Assembly (NCBI RefSeq): GCF_900129865.1
Contig: NZ_FQXD01000002.1
Span: 248,001 to 312,000, forward strand
From: Virgibacillus chiguensis
GTDB lineage: Bacteria; Bacillota; Bacilli; Bacillales; Amphibacillaceae
Direction of reading: 5' to 3'
Length of the DNA: 64,000 nucleotides
In this document: piece by piece, positions 1-11,124 of the stretch
Position numbering within the stretch: position 1 is the stretch's first letter
Layout of the letters: each line of letters opens with the position of its first letter
Notes under the pieces: model-generated
Database searches by the model: none
Told to the model about the DNA's origin: nothing
Seen by the model: only the letters and a program-made list of their open reading frames with translations
Translations under genes and position numbers: made by a program

Positions 1-803
1 ACATAGTCCGCTTCAACAGTTTCTTCTTTACCTTTTACTTCATATGTTACTTTGACACCGTCTTTAGATTCTTCTACACCTTTAGCCATTGCTTCCGTAA
101 TAATTGTAACGTCTTTTTTCTTCAAACGTTTTTTCACAACTTGACTCATTTGCTTCTCAAAACCGCCTAAGATTTCTTTCGCACCTTCAAGAACAACAAT
201 TTCTGTACCGAAATTCGCATAAGCAGTGCCAAGCTCTGTACCAATATATCCTCCACCAATAACTACCATTTTCTTCGGAATTTCTTTCAGGTTTAAAGCA
301 CCAGTTGAATCCAATACTCGATCTGAAAACTTAAAGTTAGGGATTTCAATTGGCGTTGATCCTGTAGCAATAATGCAATGCTTAAAGGTATATGTTTGAG
401 AATTTTTCTCATCCATAATTTTTACAGTGTTTTTATCTACAAAATATACTTCACCTTTAACAATATCTACTTTGTTTCCTTTTAACAAGCCTTCCACACC
501 AGAAGTTAGCTTGTTAACGACACTTGCTTTCCACTCTTGAACCTTAGAAAAGTCAACAGAAACATTTTCTGTTTTAATTCCCATCTCTTCATTTCCATGA
601 GCTTGTTCAGCTAAATGTCCAGCTTGGATTAATGCTTTGGATGGAATACATCCAACGTTTAAACAAACCCCACCTAAAGCGCCTTTATCAGCAATTGTTA
701 CCTTTTGGCCTAACTGTGCAGCACGAATAGCAGCAACATAACCACCAGGACCTGCTCCAACAACGAGTGTGTCTACTTCAATTGGAAAATCTCCTACTAC
801 CAT
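1..803 (-). CDS. pdhD: Dihydrolipoyl dehydrogenase (E3), 3' end cut by window
   Basis: Flavoprotein that reoxidises the lipoyl groups of the pyruvate dehydrogenase complex and reduces NAD+. About 267 N-terminal residues are visible. They include the FAD-binding GAGPGG motif near residue 17, the redox-active disulfide in [15 protein letters not shown] (C47 and C52) and the start of the NAD domain ([11 protein letters not shown]). The start ATG at 803 is preceded by GGAGGCGTG, which lies inside the end of pdhC; the intergenic gap is only 5 bases, so the two are probably translationally coupled. The C-terminal interface domain is beyond base 1. It is the last gene seen of the pdhABCD operon. Confidence 0.96.
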   Translation of the reverse strand, partial: MVVGDFPIEVDTLVVGAGPGGYVAAIRAAQLGQKVTIADKGALGGVCLNVGCIPSKALIQAGHLAEQAHGNEEMGIKTENVSVDFSKVQEWKASVVNKLTSGVEGLLKGNKVDIVKGEVYFVDKNTVKIMDEKNSQTYTFKHCIIATGSTPIEIPNFKFSDRVLDSTGALNLKEIPKKMVVIGGGYIGTELGTAYANFGTEIVVLEGAKEILGGFEKQMSQVVKKRLKKKDVTIITEAMAKGVEESKDGVKVTYEVKGKEETVEADY

Positions 804-808
804 AAAAC

Positions 809-2077
809 TCACGCCTCCATCATAATTAATTGTGGGTCGCTTAATAATCGTTTCATTTGATTTAGAGCATGTTGTGCAGTTGCTCCATCAATAATACGAT
901 GATCAAAGCTTAATGATAATGCTAGTACAGGTGCTACGACAACTTCCCCATCACGAACCACTGGTTTTTCTGCTATACGACCAATACCAAGAATAACCGC
1001 TTCTGGGTAATTCAATACTGGCGTAAACCATTGACCACCAGCAGAACCGATATTTGTAATTGTATTCGATGCACCACTCATCTCTTCAGGTGCTAGTTTA
1101 CCACTTCTAGCCTTTTCTGCCAATTCATTAATCTCTTTAGAAATTTCAAAGATGGATTTACGATCCGCATTTTTCACAACTGGAACAAGAAGGCCTTTAT
1201 CTGTATCTGCTGCAATACCTACATTGTAATAGTGCTTGTGCACAATTTCGTTCGTTTCATCATCAACGGAAGCATTTATCATTGGGAATTTTTTAGAAGC
1301 AGATACTAGTGCTTTAACAACATACGGCAAGTATGTTAATTTAATTTCTTGCTCAGCAGCTACGGCTTTAAACTTCTTACGATGAGCTACTAATTCTGAT
1401 ACATCTACTTCATCCAATAAAGTTACATGAGGAGCTTTTGTTTTAGAATTAACCATCGCATTGGCAATTGCTTTGCGAATTCCGCTCATAGATTCACGAG
1501 TTTCAGGGAAGTCTCCCGCTGTTTCTGCAGCTGCTTCTTTCTTAGAAGATGCTGCTTCTTCTGTTGTTCCTTTTGCGTCTGTAGCAGGTTGGTCTCCACT
1601 TAGGTAAGCATCAATATCTTCTTTTAAAATACGTCCGTTTTTACCTGAAGGCGTAACTTTAGAAATCGTTACTCCGTTATCACGTGCATACTTCCTTACT
1701 GATGGCATTGCAATTACTCTTTCACCATCATCTTCATCTACTTCTTCATTTGTAGCTTCAGGAGCTTCAGATGCTTTTTCGTCAGCAGAAGCTTCTTGTT
1801 TTGAATCTGCCGCTTCTTCCTCGTCATCTGATTCATAGCCTTCTGCATCAAACGTAATAATCGTGTCGCCTACAACTGCTACCGTTCCTTCTTCTACATG
1901 TAATTTTGTTACTGTCCCTTCCACTGGTGATGGAATTTCCACTACAGCTTTATCATTTTGCACTTCACACAAAACATCGTCTTCTTTAACTTCGTCGCCT
2001 TCATTAACGAACCATTTAACGATTTCACCTTCATGAATTCCTTCACCAATATCAGGTAATTTAAAATTGAAAGCCAT
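809..2077 (-). CDS. pdhC: Dihydrolipoamide acetyltransferase (E2 of pyruvate dehydrogenase)
   Basis: Core acyltransferase of the pyruvate dehydrogenase complex, 422 residues. The N-terminal lipoyl domain (about 1-78) carries the lipoylated lysine K43 in QNDKAVVE. It is followed by an acidic Glu/Ala-rich linker (about 80-120), a peripheral subunit-binding domain (about 124-160, [11 protein letters not shown]) and a second flexible linker. The catalytic domain ends with [10 protein letters not shown], giving His393 and Asp397. There is one lipoyl domain, as usual for Bacillaceae. It lies 26 bases after pdhB and 5 bases before pdhD on the same strand, so it is a member of the pdh operon. Confidence 0.97.
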   Translation of the reverse strand: MAFNFKLPDIGEGIHEGEIVKWFVNEGDEVKEDDVLCEVQNDKAVVEIPSPVEGTVTKLHVEEGTVAVVGDTIITFDAEGYESDDEEEAADSKQEASADEKASEAPEATNEEVDEDDGERVIAMPSVRKYARDNGVTISKVTPSGKNGRILKEDIDAYLSGDQPATDAKGTTEEAASSKKEAAAETAGDFPETRESMSGIRKAIANAMVNSKTKAPHVTLLDEVDVSELVAHRKKFKAVAAEQEIKLTYLPYVVKALVSASKKFPMINASVDDETNEIVHKHYYNVGIAADTDKGLLVPVVKNADRKSIFEISKEINELAEKARSGKLAPEEMSGASNTITNIGSAGGQWFTPVLNYPEAVILGIGRIAEKPVVRDGEVVVAPVLALSLSFDHRIIDGATAQHALNQMKRLLSDPQLIMMEA

Positions 2078-2103
2078 AATATTTTTGCCTCCTGTCTTAA
2101 TAA

Positions 2104-3081
2104 TTAAAAGTTCATCACACTGTTTACTTTTTCTACAATATCTTTATGATTAGGTAACCAAACTTCTTCTGCTTCCGAGAATGCGTAAACGGTGTCTGGA
2201 GCCGCAACACGTAATACAGGAGCTTCTAAATGAAGAATGGCACGTTCTTGTATTTCAGCTACTACATTCGCAGCTATGCCTGCTTGGCGTTGCGCTTCTT
2301 GCACCACAACAGCACGATTTGTTTTCTTAACCGATTCAATGATCGTTTCGATATCAAGTGGTGATACAGTACGTAAGTCAATAACTTCAGCATTAACACC
2401 ATTTTCAGCTAGTTCTTCAGCAGCTTTTAACGAAGCATGTACCATCGCACCGTAAGCAATTAATGTAACGTCTGTACCTTCACGCTTAACATCTGCTTTC
2501 CCTAGTTCAATCGTGTATTCTCCTTCAGGTACTTCACCACGGAATGAGCGATATAATTTCATGTGCTCTAAAAACACAACCGGATCATTATCTCGGATGG
2601 AAGAAATAAGTAAACCTTTAGCATCATGAGGAGTAGAAGGAATAACCACTTTAATACCTGGTTGTTGAGCAATTAACCCCTCTAATGAATCCGCATGAAG
2701 TTCTGGTGTATGAACACCTCCGCCAAATGGAGCACGTACTGTAATTGGCGAATGATGAACGCCACCTGAACGATATCGCATACGAGCCATTTGTCCGCTA
2801 ATGGAATCCATCACTTCATATACGAAGCCGAAGAATTGAATTTCTGGAACAGGTCGGAAACCTTGTAAGCCTAAGCCAATTGCTAGTCCACCAATACCTG
2901 ATTCGGCTAAAGGTGTGTCAAACACGCGTTCTTCACCAAACTCGGCTTGCAATCCATCAGTAGCACGGAACACGCCACCATTCTGACCGACATCTTCTCC
3001 GAAAACAAGCACATTTTCATCATTTTTAAGTTCCGTACGTAGTGCGTCTGTAATGGCTTGAATCATTGTCATTTGTGCCAT
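2104..3081 (-). CDS. pdhB: Pyruvate dehydrogenase E1 component, beta subunit
   Basis: Beta subunit of the thiamine-diphosphate-dependent E1 decarboxylase, 325 residues, the normal family length. Typical features are the N-terminal [14 protein letters not shown] stretch with the glutamate that contacts the cofactor, the [11 protein letters not shown] and [16 protein letters not shown] segments of the pyrimidine-binding domain, and a transketolase C-terminal domain (about 190-310). ATG at 3081 follows pdhA by 3 bases, and GGAG sits inside the end of pdhA. It pairs with PdhA as an alpha2beta2 heterotetramer that feeds acetyl groups to PdhC. Confidence 0.97.
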   Translation of the reverse strand: MAQMTMIQAITDALRTELKNDENVLVFGEDVGQNGGVFRATDGLQAEFGEERVFDTPLAESGIGGLAIGLGLQGFRPVPEIQFFGFVYEVMDSISGQMARMRYRSGGVHHSPITVRAPFGGGVHTPELHADSLEGLIAQQPGIKVVIPSTPHDAKGLLISSIRDNDPVVFLEHMKLYRSFRGEVPEGEYTIELGKADVKREGTDVTLIAYGAMVHASLKAAEELAENGVNAEVIDLRTVSPLDIETIIESVKKTNRAVVVQEAQRQAGIAANVVAEIQERAILHLEAPVLRVAAPDTVYAFSEAEEVWLPNHKDIVEKVNSVMNF

Positions 3082-3084
3082 GAT

Positions 3085-4173
<1,089 letters not shown>

Positions 4174-4548
4174 TCACCTCTTCCTTTCTGTATCCATTTA
4201 ATATTGTTATTTCTAGCCTACCCAAAATCAGAAAAAAACTGTACTTTTTATGGTATTCCCATTTTTGCTTACTATAAATCTATAAGTGAATGCCCAAATA
4301 GGCAAAGCACGCAAATAAAATATTCCACCCTTGCTCTATACTAGCAAGTAGAGGCTTTTATATTGAATGCCCCCCGTCTGTATGTACATACACATCAAAA
4401 ACAGCTATTTAAAACTGTTACATAAAAAAGCAAAAAATCATTAGTACAATTTCTTTACATATAAATTCTAGCTCAATTCTACTTAGTGGTCAAACACTTT
4501 GTTTTCTTTAATTTATTTTCACATAATTTAAAAGAAAGCATTACTTAA

Positions 4549-4562
4549 TAAAGCGCTTTCTA
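4549..4562. promoter_or_regulatory. Possible CcpA (cre) site upstream of pdhA
   Basis: TAAAGCGCTTTCTA is close to the catabolite-responsive element consensus, with a palindromic AAAGCGCTTT core. It lies about 380 bases before the pdhA start in the ykyA-pdhA gap. The match is seen; binding by CcpA is inferred. The distance is large for simple control. Confidence 0.35.
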
Positions 4563-4672
4563 CTTTGTTCTGTTATAGTTCGATTTCTTATCTGTATTAC
4601 CTATTATTAGGAATAATAGCGAGTGTTTAATATTTTTCATCTATTACAAACCATTTCTTTCTTATCTCCCTG

Positions 4673-4742
4673 TTTATTGCGCGAAGGATTTATACAATAA
4701 GCAAAACGACGACGTTTACACATCATAAAGACTTTAGGTTTT
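4673..4742 (-). repeat. Partial copy of the ~105-bp interspersed repeat, reverse orientation
   Basis: Read on the minus strand this has AAGTCTTTATG, then AACGTCGTCGTTTTGCTTAT and a TATAAA tract, matching the middle of the repeat family described in the findings. The left TTAGAAAAACTTGG box is not visible. The rest of 4168-4790 is AT-rich with no supported gene. Confidence 0.55.
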
Positions 4743-4790
4743 TAAAATCATTTACTTTGTAAAAATATGTACCGTTATCCTTGTACTAGC

Positions 4791-4824
4791 AAAAAACACT
4801 CTCTAGATTTGCCTAGAGAGTGTT
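4791..4824 (-). terminator. Rho-independent terminator of ykyA
   Basis: A perfect 12-bp stem (AACACTCTCTAG paired with CTAGAGAGTGTT, loop of 6) is followed on the minus strand by six T residues. It lies 20 bases after the ykyA stop codon. Confidence 0.9.
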
Positions 4825-4843
4825 TCAATATCTTACTTATCTT

Positions 4844-5521
4844 CTATTTTTCGTCAGAATCTCCTTCATAGGTAACATCCATACCCACTTGCTCGTAAAA
4901 ATCTCTTTTCATTTCATTGTATTCTTTCGTATGCTTGTTAAAATTATCGTTTGATGCAATTACTTTTTCATATGCATTATTAATAGCATCTATTTTTTTC
5001 GTTAACGTTTCTTGCTTTAAATCTTCTTTTGATAACAATTCATACATTTCTTTTTCCAATTTCAATGCATCTTTGTAAGCTTTATTTAGATTATCGTATG
5101 CTTTATAACGATCTTGCATCGTCTCTACCATTTTTTCAGCAGTATCTTTAGCTTCTTTAGCTTCTAAATCCTCCACAACTTCTTTCGTTTTAGTAAATTC
5201 TTCTTTTGCTTGTTCTATGCTTTCTTCTTCTTTCTTTATCGCTTCTTTACGTTTATCCACCGTTTCAATAGCTTGTTTAGCTAACTTTTTAATTTTATCC
5301 ATTTCGTCTTTACCAAGATCCATAATTTGGTTATATAACTCTTGTTCTTTTTTCTCCAAATCGGTTATTTTACTTTGCTGTTTTTCAAATCCTTCTTCTA
5401 GCGTAACTGCTTCTTCTAAATGATTCTGTATTTGTTCTTCTGGAGTCCCATTACTACACGATGCTAATATAAATAAAAGCATAAAACCTAATGCAACGAT
5501 TGTGAACTTTTTTAATGACAT
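4844..5521 (-). CDS. ykyA: YkyA-family cell-wall lipoprotein
   Basis: 225 residues starting with a lipoprotein signal peptide: basic start, hydrophobic segment and lipobox LASC (Cys22). The rest is strongly charged and predicted to be alpha-helical coiled coil (many E/K heptads from 30 to 200), so it is probably an extracytoplasmic, membrane-anchored rod. Position upstream of pdhA and next to def matches ykyA in B. subtilis, a family of unknown biochemical function. The start ATG follows AGGAGG by 6 bases, and a strong terminator follows the stop. Function beyond the lipoprotein anchor cannot be read from the sequence. Confidence 0.85.
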   Translation of the reverse strand: MSLKKFTIVALGFMLLFILASCSNGTPEEQIQNHLEEAVTLEEGFEKQQSKITDLEKKEQELYNQIMDLGKDEMDKIKKLAKQAIETVDKRKEAIKKEEESIEQAKEEFTKTKEVVEDLEAKEAKDTAEKMVETMQDRYKAYDNLNKAYKDALKLEKEMYELLSKEDLKQETLTKKIDAINNAYEKVIASNDNFNKHTKEYNEMKRDFYEQVGMDVTYEGDSDEK

Positions 5522-5641
5522 TATTTACCTCCTACACCTATAAATCAAATATACGATTTATAGTATAACATAAAATAGGTTGTACAAAAGGAAAAAATCA
5601 ATTCCGCCTTTGCTCCATATAAAACGCCTTTTGAACAAAGT

Positions 5642-5782
5642 CTCGGGGCGCCCGGTTAGCAACGTAGCGACTCGAACGAATTAACGAAGGTTTTAGGAAT
5701 CATGCTCCTGCAACAGGAGTATACTGGCGCCCTCCGGCACCCCGGCCTTCCTGTTTAGTACGAACGGCCTTTTGGTGCCTTG
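5642..5782. repeat. GC-rich structured intergenic repeat, copy A
   Basis: A GC-rich block in otherwise AT-rich DNA. The first part (5642-5703) starts CTCGGGGCGCCCGGTTAGC and is nearly repeated at 49250-49313. The second part (about 5734-5782) can fold as a hairpin, with GGCACC and CCGGCC pairing to GGCC and GGTGCC. It fills most of the ykyA-def gap (5522-5920). No open frame with a ribosome binding site is convincing here. Confidence 0.6.
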
Positions 5783-5920
5783 AGGAACGAAAGTTAAAAT
5801 TATTCAGCTTATATAAATAATGAACAGATACGTCGGCGCTTAATAGCAAATTATGATGAAATGCGTATAAATATGATAAAATGATCTTTGGACTATGCAC
5901 ATAGAATTAGGAGTGGTACG

Positions 5921-6472
5921 ATGATAACTATGAAAGATATCGTTAGGGAAGGCCATCCTTCATTAACAACAATTGCTGATGAAGTAACTATTCCTTTAAC
6001 GAAAGAAGATAAGCAATTACTTGGTGATATGCTTCAATTTATTCAAAATAGCCAGGATGAAGAAATTGCTCAAAAATATGGTCTTCGTGCTGGTGTTGGG
6101 TTGGCTGCTCCTCAGCTAGGATTGAATAAACGTTTAATAGCTGTTCACTTTGAGGATGGCAGAGGGAAAAAATACAGTTATGGACTTGCTAATCCAAAAA
6201 TAATTAGCCATTCTGTAGAAAAAGCATATCTTCCGTCTGGAGAAGGATGTTTATCCGTCGATCGAAGTATAGAAGGATACGTTCCGAGATATGCTAGAGT
6301 TACCGTAAAAGCCATCAATACAGATGGAGAAGTCGTTAAATTAAGATTAAAAGATTATGCTGCTATTGTGTTTCAACACGAAATTGATCATTTAAACGGA
6401 ATCATGTTTTATGATCATATTAATCAACAAAACCCATTCTTTATACCAGACAACGCAAAACCGGTAGAGTAG
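5921..6472 (+). CDS. def: Peptide deformylase
   Basis: Metalloenzyme that removes the formyl group from the initiator methionine of new proteins. 183 residues from the ATG at 5921, which follows AGGAGTGG by about 5 bases; an in-frame TTG at 5888 has no ribosome binding site and would add residues that the B. subtilis DefB N-terminus (MITM...) lacks. All three signature motifs are present: GVGLAAPQ (58-65), EGCLSV with metal ligand C110, and QHEIDHLNG with ligands H153 and H157 and catalytic E154. Synteny with ykyA and the ykrA-type HAD gene matches B. subtilis defB. Confidence 0.97.
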   Translation: MITMKDIVREGHPSLTTIADEVTIPLTKEDKQLLGDMLQFIQNSQDEEIAQKYGLRAGVGLAAPQLGLNKRLIAVHFEDGRGKKYSYGLANPKIISHSVEKAYLPSGEGCLSVDRSIEGYVPRYARVTVKAINTDGEVVKLRLKDYAAIVFQHEIDHLNGIMFYDHINQQNPFFIPDNAKPVE

Positions 6473-6547
6473 TTAGAGCTTGGGCGAACATTTTATTCAT
6501 GGTTTACCACATACCGTCGCTTTGGTAATGCCCTTTCCACCGCAGGT

Positions 6548-6587
6548 ACTTAGTGAGTTTCTTCATGCATGAAGAAACTCACTAAGT
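6548..6587. terminator. Perfect 40-bp palindrome between convergent genes
   Basis: Bases 6548-6587 form an exact 20+20 inverted repeat with no spacer (half-site ACTTAGTGAGTTTCTTCATG), followed by CTTTTCC. It lies between the convergent def and HAD genes. It is probably a bidirectional terminator, although the T-run is short. Confidence 0.6.
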
Positions 6588-6680
6588 CTTTTCCAAGCAT
6601 GGTTACGCATGTCTTTGTAACTAACTTATAGATAGCTGCTTTCGTAGCAAACACCTGGCATTTTTGGAAACATAGTAAGG

Positions 6681-7454
6681 TTAAATTAAACCAAGATGCT
6701 TCAACCCATTTGCAAGCCCATCCTTATCAACGTCCTCCGTTATATAGTCTGCTACCGCTTTTAAATCAGAAACTGCATTCCCCATCGCTACCCCTGTGCC
6801 AATTTCCTGTAACATTTGCATATCATTTAACCCATCTCCGAAGGCAAATGTATCTTCAAACGCTAAACCGCTAGCTTCAATTAGTTTTTCCACTCCAATC
6901 GCTTTTGACCCGCCTAACGGAATAACATCGCAGGAGAACTCATGCCAGCGAATAAAGTCTAACGTAGGAAGCTGTTTAGCTAACTGTTTTTCTTCTTCTT
7001 GTTTACAAAACAATAAGGCTTGATAAATCGATGTAGACTGATAAAAGTTAGGATCCACTTCTGGATAACTGAAATCCATACTACTTAAACTTTCTTCTAT
7101 GAATAAATGGTTAGGTTCCGAAGCTTTCATTTGCTCGGAGCTAGAAAAAACAATCGGATAATTATTTTTCATAATTTCATGGTTTAAACGCAAAAGATCA
7201 TCTTTTTTTATCGGGTTTCGATAAACTTCTTTCCCTTCAAACACAACATACTGTCCATTAAAACTAACAAAAGAATGAATGTTTAACTCCTCACGTATAG
7301 ACTTAAACATAAAAGGTGCTCTTCCAGTTGCTATCGCTACGTAAATATCGTTATCCTGCAATTGTTTAATGGCTTGCTTTGTACTATATGGAATTTCATT
7401 TTTTTGGGTTAAAATCGTACCGTCAATATCTAAGAAAACCATTTTTTTATGCAT
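6681..7454 (-). CDS. ykrA: Cof-type HAD-superfamily phosphatase (YkrA-like)
   Basis: 257-residue HAD hydrolase of the Cof/YkrA subfamily (IIB cap). Motif I is FLDIDGTIL at about residues 7-15 with nucleophile Asp9, motif II is AIATGRAP, motif III is the lysine in GGSKAIGV, and motif IV is FGDGLNDMQML. These proteins dephosphorylate small phosphorylated metabolites in the cytoplasm; the natural substrate cannot be told. Start ATG follows AAGGGGAT. It is convergent with def, and its order relative to def and rpoY is that of B. subtilis ykrA. Confidence 0.85.
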   Translation of the reverse strand: MHKKMVFLDIDGTILTQKNEIPYSTKQAIKQLQDNDIYVAIATGRAPFMFKSIREELNIHSFVSFNGQYVVFEGKEVYRNPIKKDDLLRLNHEIMKNNYPIVFSSSEQMKASEPNHLFIEESLSSMDFSYPEVDPNFYQSTSIYQALLFCKQEEEKQLAKQLPTLDFIRWHEFSCDVIPLGGSKAIGVEKLIEASGLAFEDTFAFGDGLNDMQMLQEIGTGVAMGNAVSDLKAVADYITEDVDKDGLANGLKHLGLI

Positions 7455-7735
7455 GTTTATCCCCTTTTCTGGTGTATAAATTTAATCGTGTTGTAAAAAA
7501 TAAGCGTAGTAATCATCGGATCTTATTTCAACAAACTGTGCTCCTACATTCACTAAACGAAGCACAGCTTCCAACTTTTATGCACTCTTTTCTATCACAG
7601 CCATGAGAAATATTTTTAAGAAATAGCGTGTTTTTATTTCAAATTTCCTCAACTCATACTATACTATAGATAAGAGGGATTGGATCGGTAGATGTTTTTC
7701 TTGTTTTTTAAAACAAAGAAAGGAGATGACACGTC

Positions 7736-7834
7736 ATGCTGAAACGTCTAAGAAAAAAGCTCAAAAAACGCTGGAAGGACTTTTTAGGCCAAGGACGTGT
7801 GCCAACTACTTGTAAAAAGACTACCAATGATTAA
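7736..7834 (+). CDS. Small very basic hypothetical protein (32 aa)
   Basis: A 32-residue frame starting MLKRLRKKLKKRWKDF with a near-ideal ribosome binding site (AAAGGAGATG, 7 bases before ATG). The first 14 residues contain nine Lys/Arg, so the N-terminus is a cationic, amphipathic helix; there is one Cys near the end. I do not recognise a family. It stands alone between the divergent HAD gene and rpoY. A CATACTA heptamer at 7655-7661 resembles a sigma-F/G -10 element, but no matching -35 is clear. Coding status rests mainly on the ribosome binding site. Confidence 0.5.
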   Translation: MLKRLRKKLKKRWKDFLGQGRVPTTCKKTTND

Positions 7835-8012
7835 TTTGCCCAATCACATACTAAAGGTACCATAAAGTAAATGAAAAAGACAAAGCTACACTATTTGGAA
7901 AAAGACGATACCTTTATCTTCATTCTTGTGTCGGGTAAGATATAGCATTAACTCCGTGTTCAAAACTGTAATATTAATAAACCAACAATGAAATTAGTCA
8001 AGGAGAGATGAG

Positions 8013-8222
8013 ATGATTTATAAAGTTTTATATCAAGAACTGGCTGACGAGATTCCAGTTCGAGAACGTACAAAAAGCGCTTATGTGGAGGGAAACTCTG
8101 TAAGAGAAGTTAGAGCAAAAATCAACGAACGCAAGTATAATATTGAATATATCCATGAATTGGATGAAGCACATTTAGCATATGAAAAACAATCCGAAGA
8201 TTTTCACGTGGAGAAAATCTAA
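8013..8222 (+). CDS. rpoY: RNA polymerase epsilon subunit
   Basis: 69-residue accessory subunit of Firmicute RNA polymerase (YkzG, formerly DUF1447). It begins MIYKVLYQELADEIPVRERT and has the typical short charged alpha/beta sequence. It is encoded 3 bases before rnjA, the conserved gene pair in Bacillaceae, and ATG follows AAGGAGAGATGAG. The protein binds the polymerase core near the beta prime jaw and is not essential; this is family knowledge, not visible in the sequence. Confidence 0.93.
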   Translation: MIYKVLYQELADEIPVRERTKSAYVEGNSVREVRAKINERKYNIEYIHELDEAHLAYEKQSEDFHVEKI

Positions 8223-8225
8223 ACA

Positions 8226-9893
8226 ATGAAATTCGTGAAAAATGATCAAGCTGCCGTTTTTGCTCTAGGTGGCTTAGGAGAGATCGGAAAAAATACGTAT
8301 GGCATTCAATTTCAGGATGAAATTGTGCTAATCGATGCTGGAATTAAATTTCCGGAAGATGAGTTGTTAGGTATTGATTATGTTATCCCTGACTATACGT
8401 ATTTAGTACAAAACCAAGATAAAATTAAAGGATTATTTATTACCCACGGACACGAAGACCATATTGGGGGAATCCCATATCTTCTCCGTGAAATTAATGT
8501 GCCAATATATGCTGGTAAACTTGCGTTAGGATTAATTAAAAATAAATTAGAAGAACACGGTTTATTAAGAAATGCTAAATTACACACGATTCAAGAAGAC
8601 GATATTATAAAATTCCGAAAAACATCGGTAAGCTTTTTCCGAACAACTCATAGTATTCCAGATTCCTATGGTATCGTAGTGAAAACTCCGCCAGGAAATA
8701 TTGTTCATACTGGAGATTTTAAATTTGATTTTACTCCAGTTGGTGAACCAGCTAATTTATCGAAAATGGCTGAAATTGGAAATGAGGGTGTGCTTTGCCT
8801 TTTATCAGATAGTACGAACAGTGAAGTTCCCGGATTTACGATGTCCGAAAAAGTGGTTGGGGAAAATATAAAAGATATTTTTAGCAGAGTTGACGGACGT
8901 GTTATATTCGCAACTTTTGCGTCAAATATTTATCGATTACAACAAGTAGTGGAAGCATCTGTTAAAAACCACCGTAAAATAGCTGTATTCGGAAGAAGTA
9001 TGGAATCTGCTATTAACTTAGGACAAGAATTAGGTTATATTCAAGCGCCGAAAAATACGTTTATTGATGCTAATCAAATAAACCGTCTTCCAGCACAAGA
9101 AGTGACCATTCTTTGTACCGGATCTCAAGGTGAACCGATGGCCGCTCTCTCAAGGATTGCCAATGGTACTCACCGGCAAATACAAATTATCCCTGGCGAT
9201 ACAGTGGTGTTTTCTTCATCTCCAATCCCTGGAAACACCATTAGTGTCAGCCGAACAATTAATAAATTATATCGTGCAGGTGCCGATGTCATCCACGGAA
9301 AATTAACCAATATTCACACATCAGGGCATGGTAGTCAAGAAGAGCAAAAACTCATGCTACGCCTAATTAAACCAAAATACTTTATGCCTATACATGGTGA
9401 ATACAGAATGTTAAAAGAGCACATTAAATTGGCCGTTGCTTGTGGTTCAGACGCTGATAGTTGCTTTGTCATGGACAACGGAGATGTTTTAGCACTTGGA
9501 AAAGATACAGCAACAATAGCTGGAAAAATTCCTTCAGGTTCCATTTATGTAGATGGAAACGGAATAGGCGACATAGGTAATATTGTCCTAAGAGATCGTC
9601 GAATACTTTCAGAAGAAGGACTCGTTATTGTAGTTGTAAGCATTAATATGAAAGAGTTTAAAGTTTCTGCAGGCCCTGACATCATTTCCCGTGGCTTTGT
9701 CTATATGAGGGAATCGGAAGACTTAATTAATGAAGCACAGAAATTGGTCGCGACGCATTTAACCAAAGTGATGGAACGCAAAACGTCACAATGGTCCGAG
9801 ATTAAAAACGAGATCACAGATACTATCGCTCCATTTCTGTATGAAAAAACAAAGCGTCGCCCTATGGTACTACCTATTATTATGGAAGTTTAA
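8226..9893 (+). CDS. rnjA: Ribonuclease J1
   Basis: 555-residue metallo-beta-lactamase/beta-CASP ribonuclease with 5'-3' exonuclease and endonuclease activity, central to mRNA turnover and 16S rRNA maturation. Motif 2 HGHEDHIGG gives H74, H76, D78 and H79. Further metal ligands are in THSIPDS and HTGDFKFD, and the beta-CASP motifs follow ([41 protein letters not shown]). The C-terminal domain is present and length is normal. The gap to rpoY is 3 bases, so the two are co-transcribed. A strong terminator follows directly. Confidence 0.97.
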   Translation: MKFVKNDQAAVFALGGLGEIGKNTYGIQFQDEIVLIDAGIKFPEDELLGIDYVIPDYTYLVQNQDKIKGLFITHGHEDHIGGIPYLLREINVPIYAGKLALGLIKNKLEEHGLLRNAKLHTIQEDDIIKFRKTSVSFFRTTHSIPDSYGIVVKTPPGNIVHTGDFKFDFTPVGEPANLSKMAEIGNEGVLCLLSDSTNSEVPGFTMSEKVVGENIKDIFSRVDGRVIFATFASNIYRLQQVVEASVKNHRKIAVFGRSMESAINLGQELGYIQAPKNTFIDANQINRLPAQEVTILCTGSQGEPMAALSRIANGTHRQIQIIPGDTVVFSSSPIPGNTISVSRTINKLYRAGADVIHGKLTNIHTSGHGSQEEQKLMLRLIKPKYFMPIHGEYRMLKEHIKLAVACGSDADSCFVMDNGDVLALGKDTATIAGKIPSGSIYVDGNGIGDIGNIVLRDRRILSEEGLVIVVVSINMKEFKVSAGPDIISRGFVYMRESEDLINEAQKLVATHLTKVMERKTSQWSEIKNEITDTIAPFLYEKTKRRPMVLPIIMEV

Positions 9894-9895
9894 CA

Positions 9896-9937
9896 TAAAA
9901 AACAGCCAGAGTATACGTACACTGGCTGTTTTTTATT
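9896..9937 (+). terminator. Terminator of rpoY-rnjA
   Basis: AAAAAACAGCCAG and CTGGCTGTTTTTT flank a short loop with extra pairing inside, and the stem ends in a TTTTTTATT run. It begins 3 bases after the rnjA stop. Confidence 0.93.
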
Positions 9938-10025
9938 CTACTATAAAATGGGATAAAATGAATCTACAATTGGATCCCCGCTTTGTTAGTAGCCTAAAAG
10001 TATAACAAAGGCTTCGCTTCATCAT

Positions 10026-10127
10026 AAAAACTCGGTTATTGCCAAATCTTTATGGCGATGGAAAGTCGTCGTTTTGCTTATCTGTAAAGCCTAGAAATTT
10101 ATTGCTTTCCTATAATACGAAAAAGGA
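10026..10127 (+). repeat. ~105-bp interspersed repeat, nearly full copy
   Basis: Contains the diverged left hairpin (AACTCGGTTATTGCCAAATC), TTTATGGCGA, a GTCGTCGTTTTGCTTAT centre, CCTAGAAATT and the right box TTGCTTTCCTATAATACG ending in AAAAAGGAG. It lies between rnjA and ktrC. Confidence 0.75.
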
Positions 10128-10157
10128 GATTTAAATTTTGTATCCTACTTAGACTGT

Positions 10158-10823
10158 TTATTCTTCAATCACTAAATGCTTTTCAAAACGCGATATATCT
10201 TTATCTGCACCAATAACGATTAAAATGTCCCCTTCCGAAAAACGATGATCCGCACTAGGCGATACGTTAATATCTTTCCCATGTTTAATGGCTACTACGT
10301 TACATCCATAATTAGCACGAATATCTAATTCGACAAGCGTCTTGCCTAGCATTTTTTCACCAACTTTTACCTCAACAATGCTATGGTCATCGGATAGTTC
10401 TAAGTAATCCAATATGTTATTTGATATAATACTATGTGCAATTCTTTTTCCCATATCTCTTTCTGGATGTACCACCTGATCTGCGCCAATTTTATTAAGA
10501 ATTTTCGCATGGTAATCATTTTGAGCTTTTACTGTAATTTTCTTAATACCTAAATCCGTTAAAATAACCGTTGTTAAAATACTTGCTTGAATATCATCTC
10601 CGATTGCAACAATAACATGGTCAATATTCTTTATTCCTAGTTCTTTTAAAGAAGCTTCATCTGTTGAGTCAACAATAACAGCATGAGAAGCTATATTTTT
10701 AAACTCATTAATTCTATCTTCATTGTTATCAATAGCAAGCACTTCCATCCCTTCCATGCTTAACTCTTTACAAATACTTCCACCAAATCTTCCTAATCCA
10801 ATTACTGCGAATTCTCGTTTCAT
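10158..10823 (-). CDS. ktrC: Ktr potassium channel regulatory subunit (KtrC type)
   Basis: 221-residue cytoplasmic gating ring subunit of a Ktr K+ transporter. It has an N-terminal RCK_N Rossmann domain (FAVIGLGRFGGSICKEL, GxGxxG nucleotide site) and a C-terminal RCK_C domain (about 135-221), which in this family binds c-di-AMP. The start at 10823 is chosen because GGAGG lies 8 bases before it; 43 extra in-frame residues upstream have no ribosome binding site and no match to KtrC. It sits downstream of rnjA as in B. subtilis. Its likely membrane partner, KtrD, is encoded 20 kb away at 30980-32344. Confidence 0.93.
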   Translation of the reverse strand: MKREFAVIGLGRFGGSICKELSMEGMEVLAIDNNEDRINEFKNIASHAVIVDSTDEASLKELGIKNIDHVIVAIGDDIQASILTTVILTDLGIKKITVKAQNDYHAKILNKIGADQVVHPERDMGKRIAHSIISNNILDYLELSDDHSIVEVKVGEKMLGKTLVELDIRANYGCNVVAIKHGKDINVSPSADHRFSEGDILIVIGADKDISRFEKHLVIEE

Positions 10824-10962
10824 CCTTTGTTCCTCCATGTTTCGTCTTTGTTCATAGCTTATCACAGTTCTATTCGTTCTACCATATTTCAAGATGAAAA
10901 CTTTATTAAAAAAAGATGTACAAAATACTCTTTTATTACAATAGAAAACCACGATTTATAGC

Positions 10963-10994
10963 ATTAGAAAGACTTGGCTATCGCCAAGTCTTTA
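10963..10994 (+). repeat. Left-end fragment of the ~105-bp repeat
   Basis: ATTAGAAAGACTTGGC followed by TATCGCCAAGTCTTT is the left hairpin box only. It lies upstream of ktrC and could also form a terminator-like stem. Confidence 0.7.
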
Positions 10995-11124
10995 CATTCA
11001 ACCATCATGTACCATAAACTTTAAAAACAATGAACGCAAAAATGAACGTATCCACCTACATTTCCTATACGTCCACCTACAATCACGAGGAATGAAAGAA
11101 CCCCATACTGATTGAAGATTTACT

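Noticed and set aside
5700-5900. 66-codon minus-strand frame through the GC-rich block
   Set aside because: It reads through the hairpin of the repeat, has no ribosome binding site and its product has no family likeness; the repeat explains the composition.
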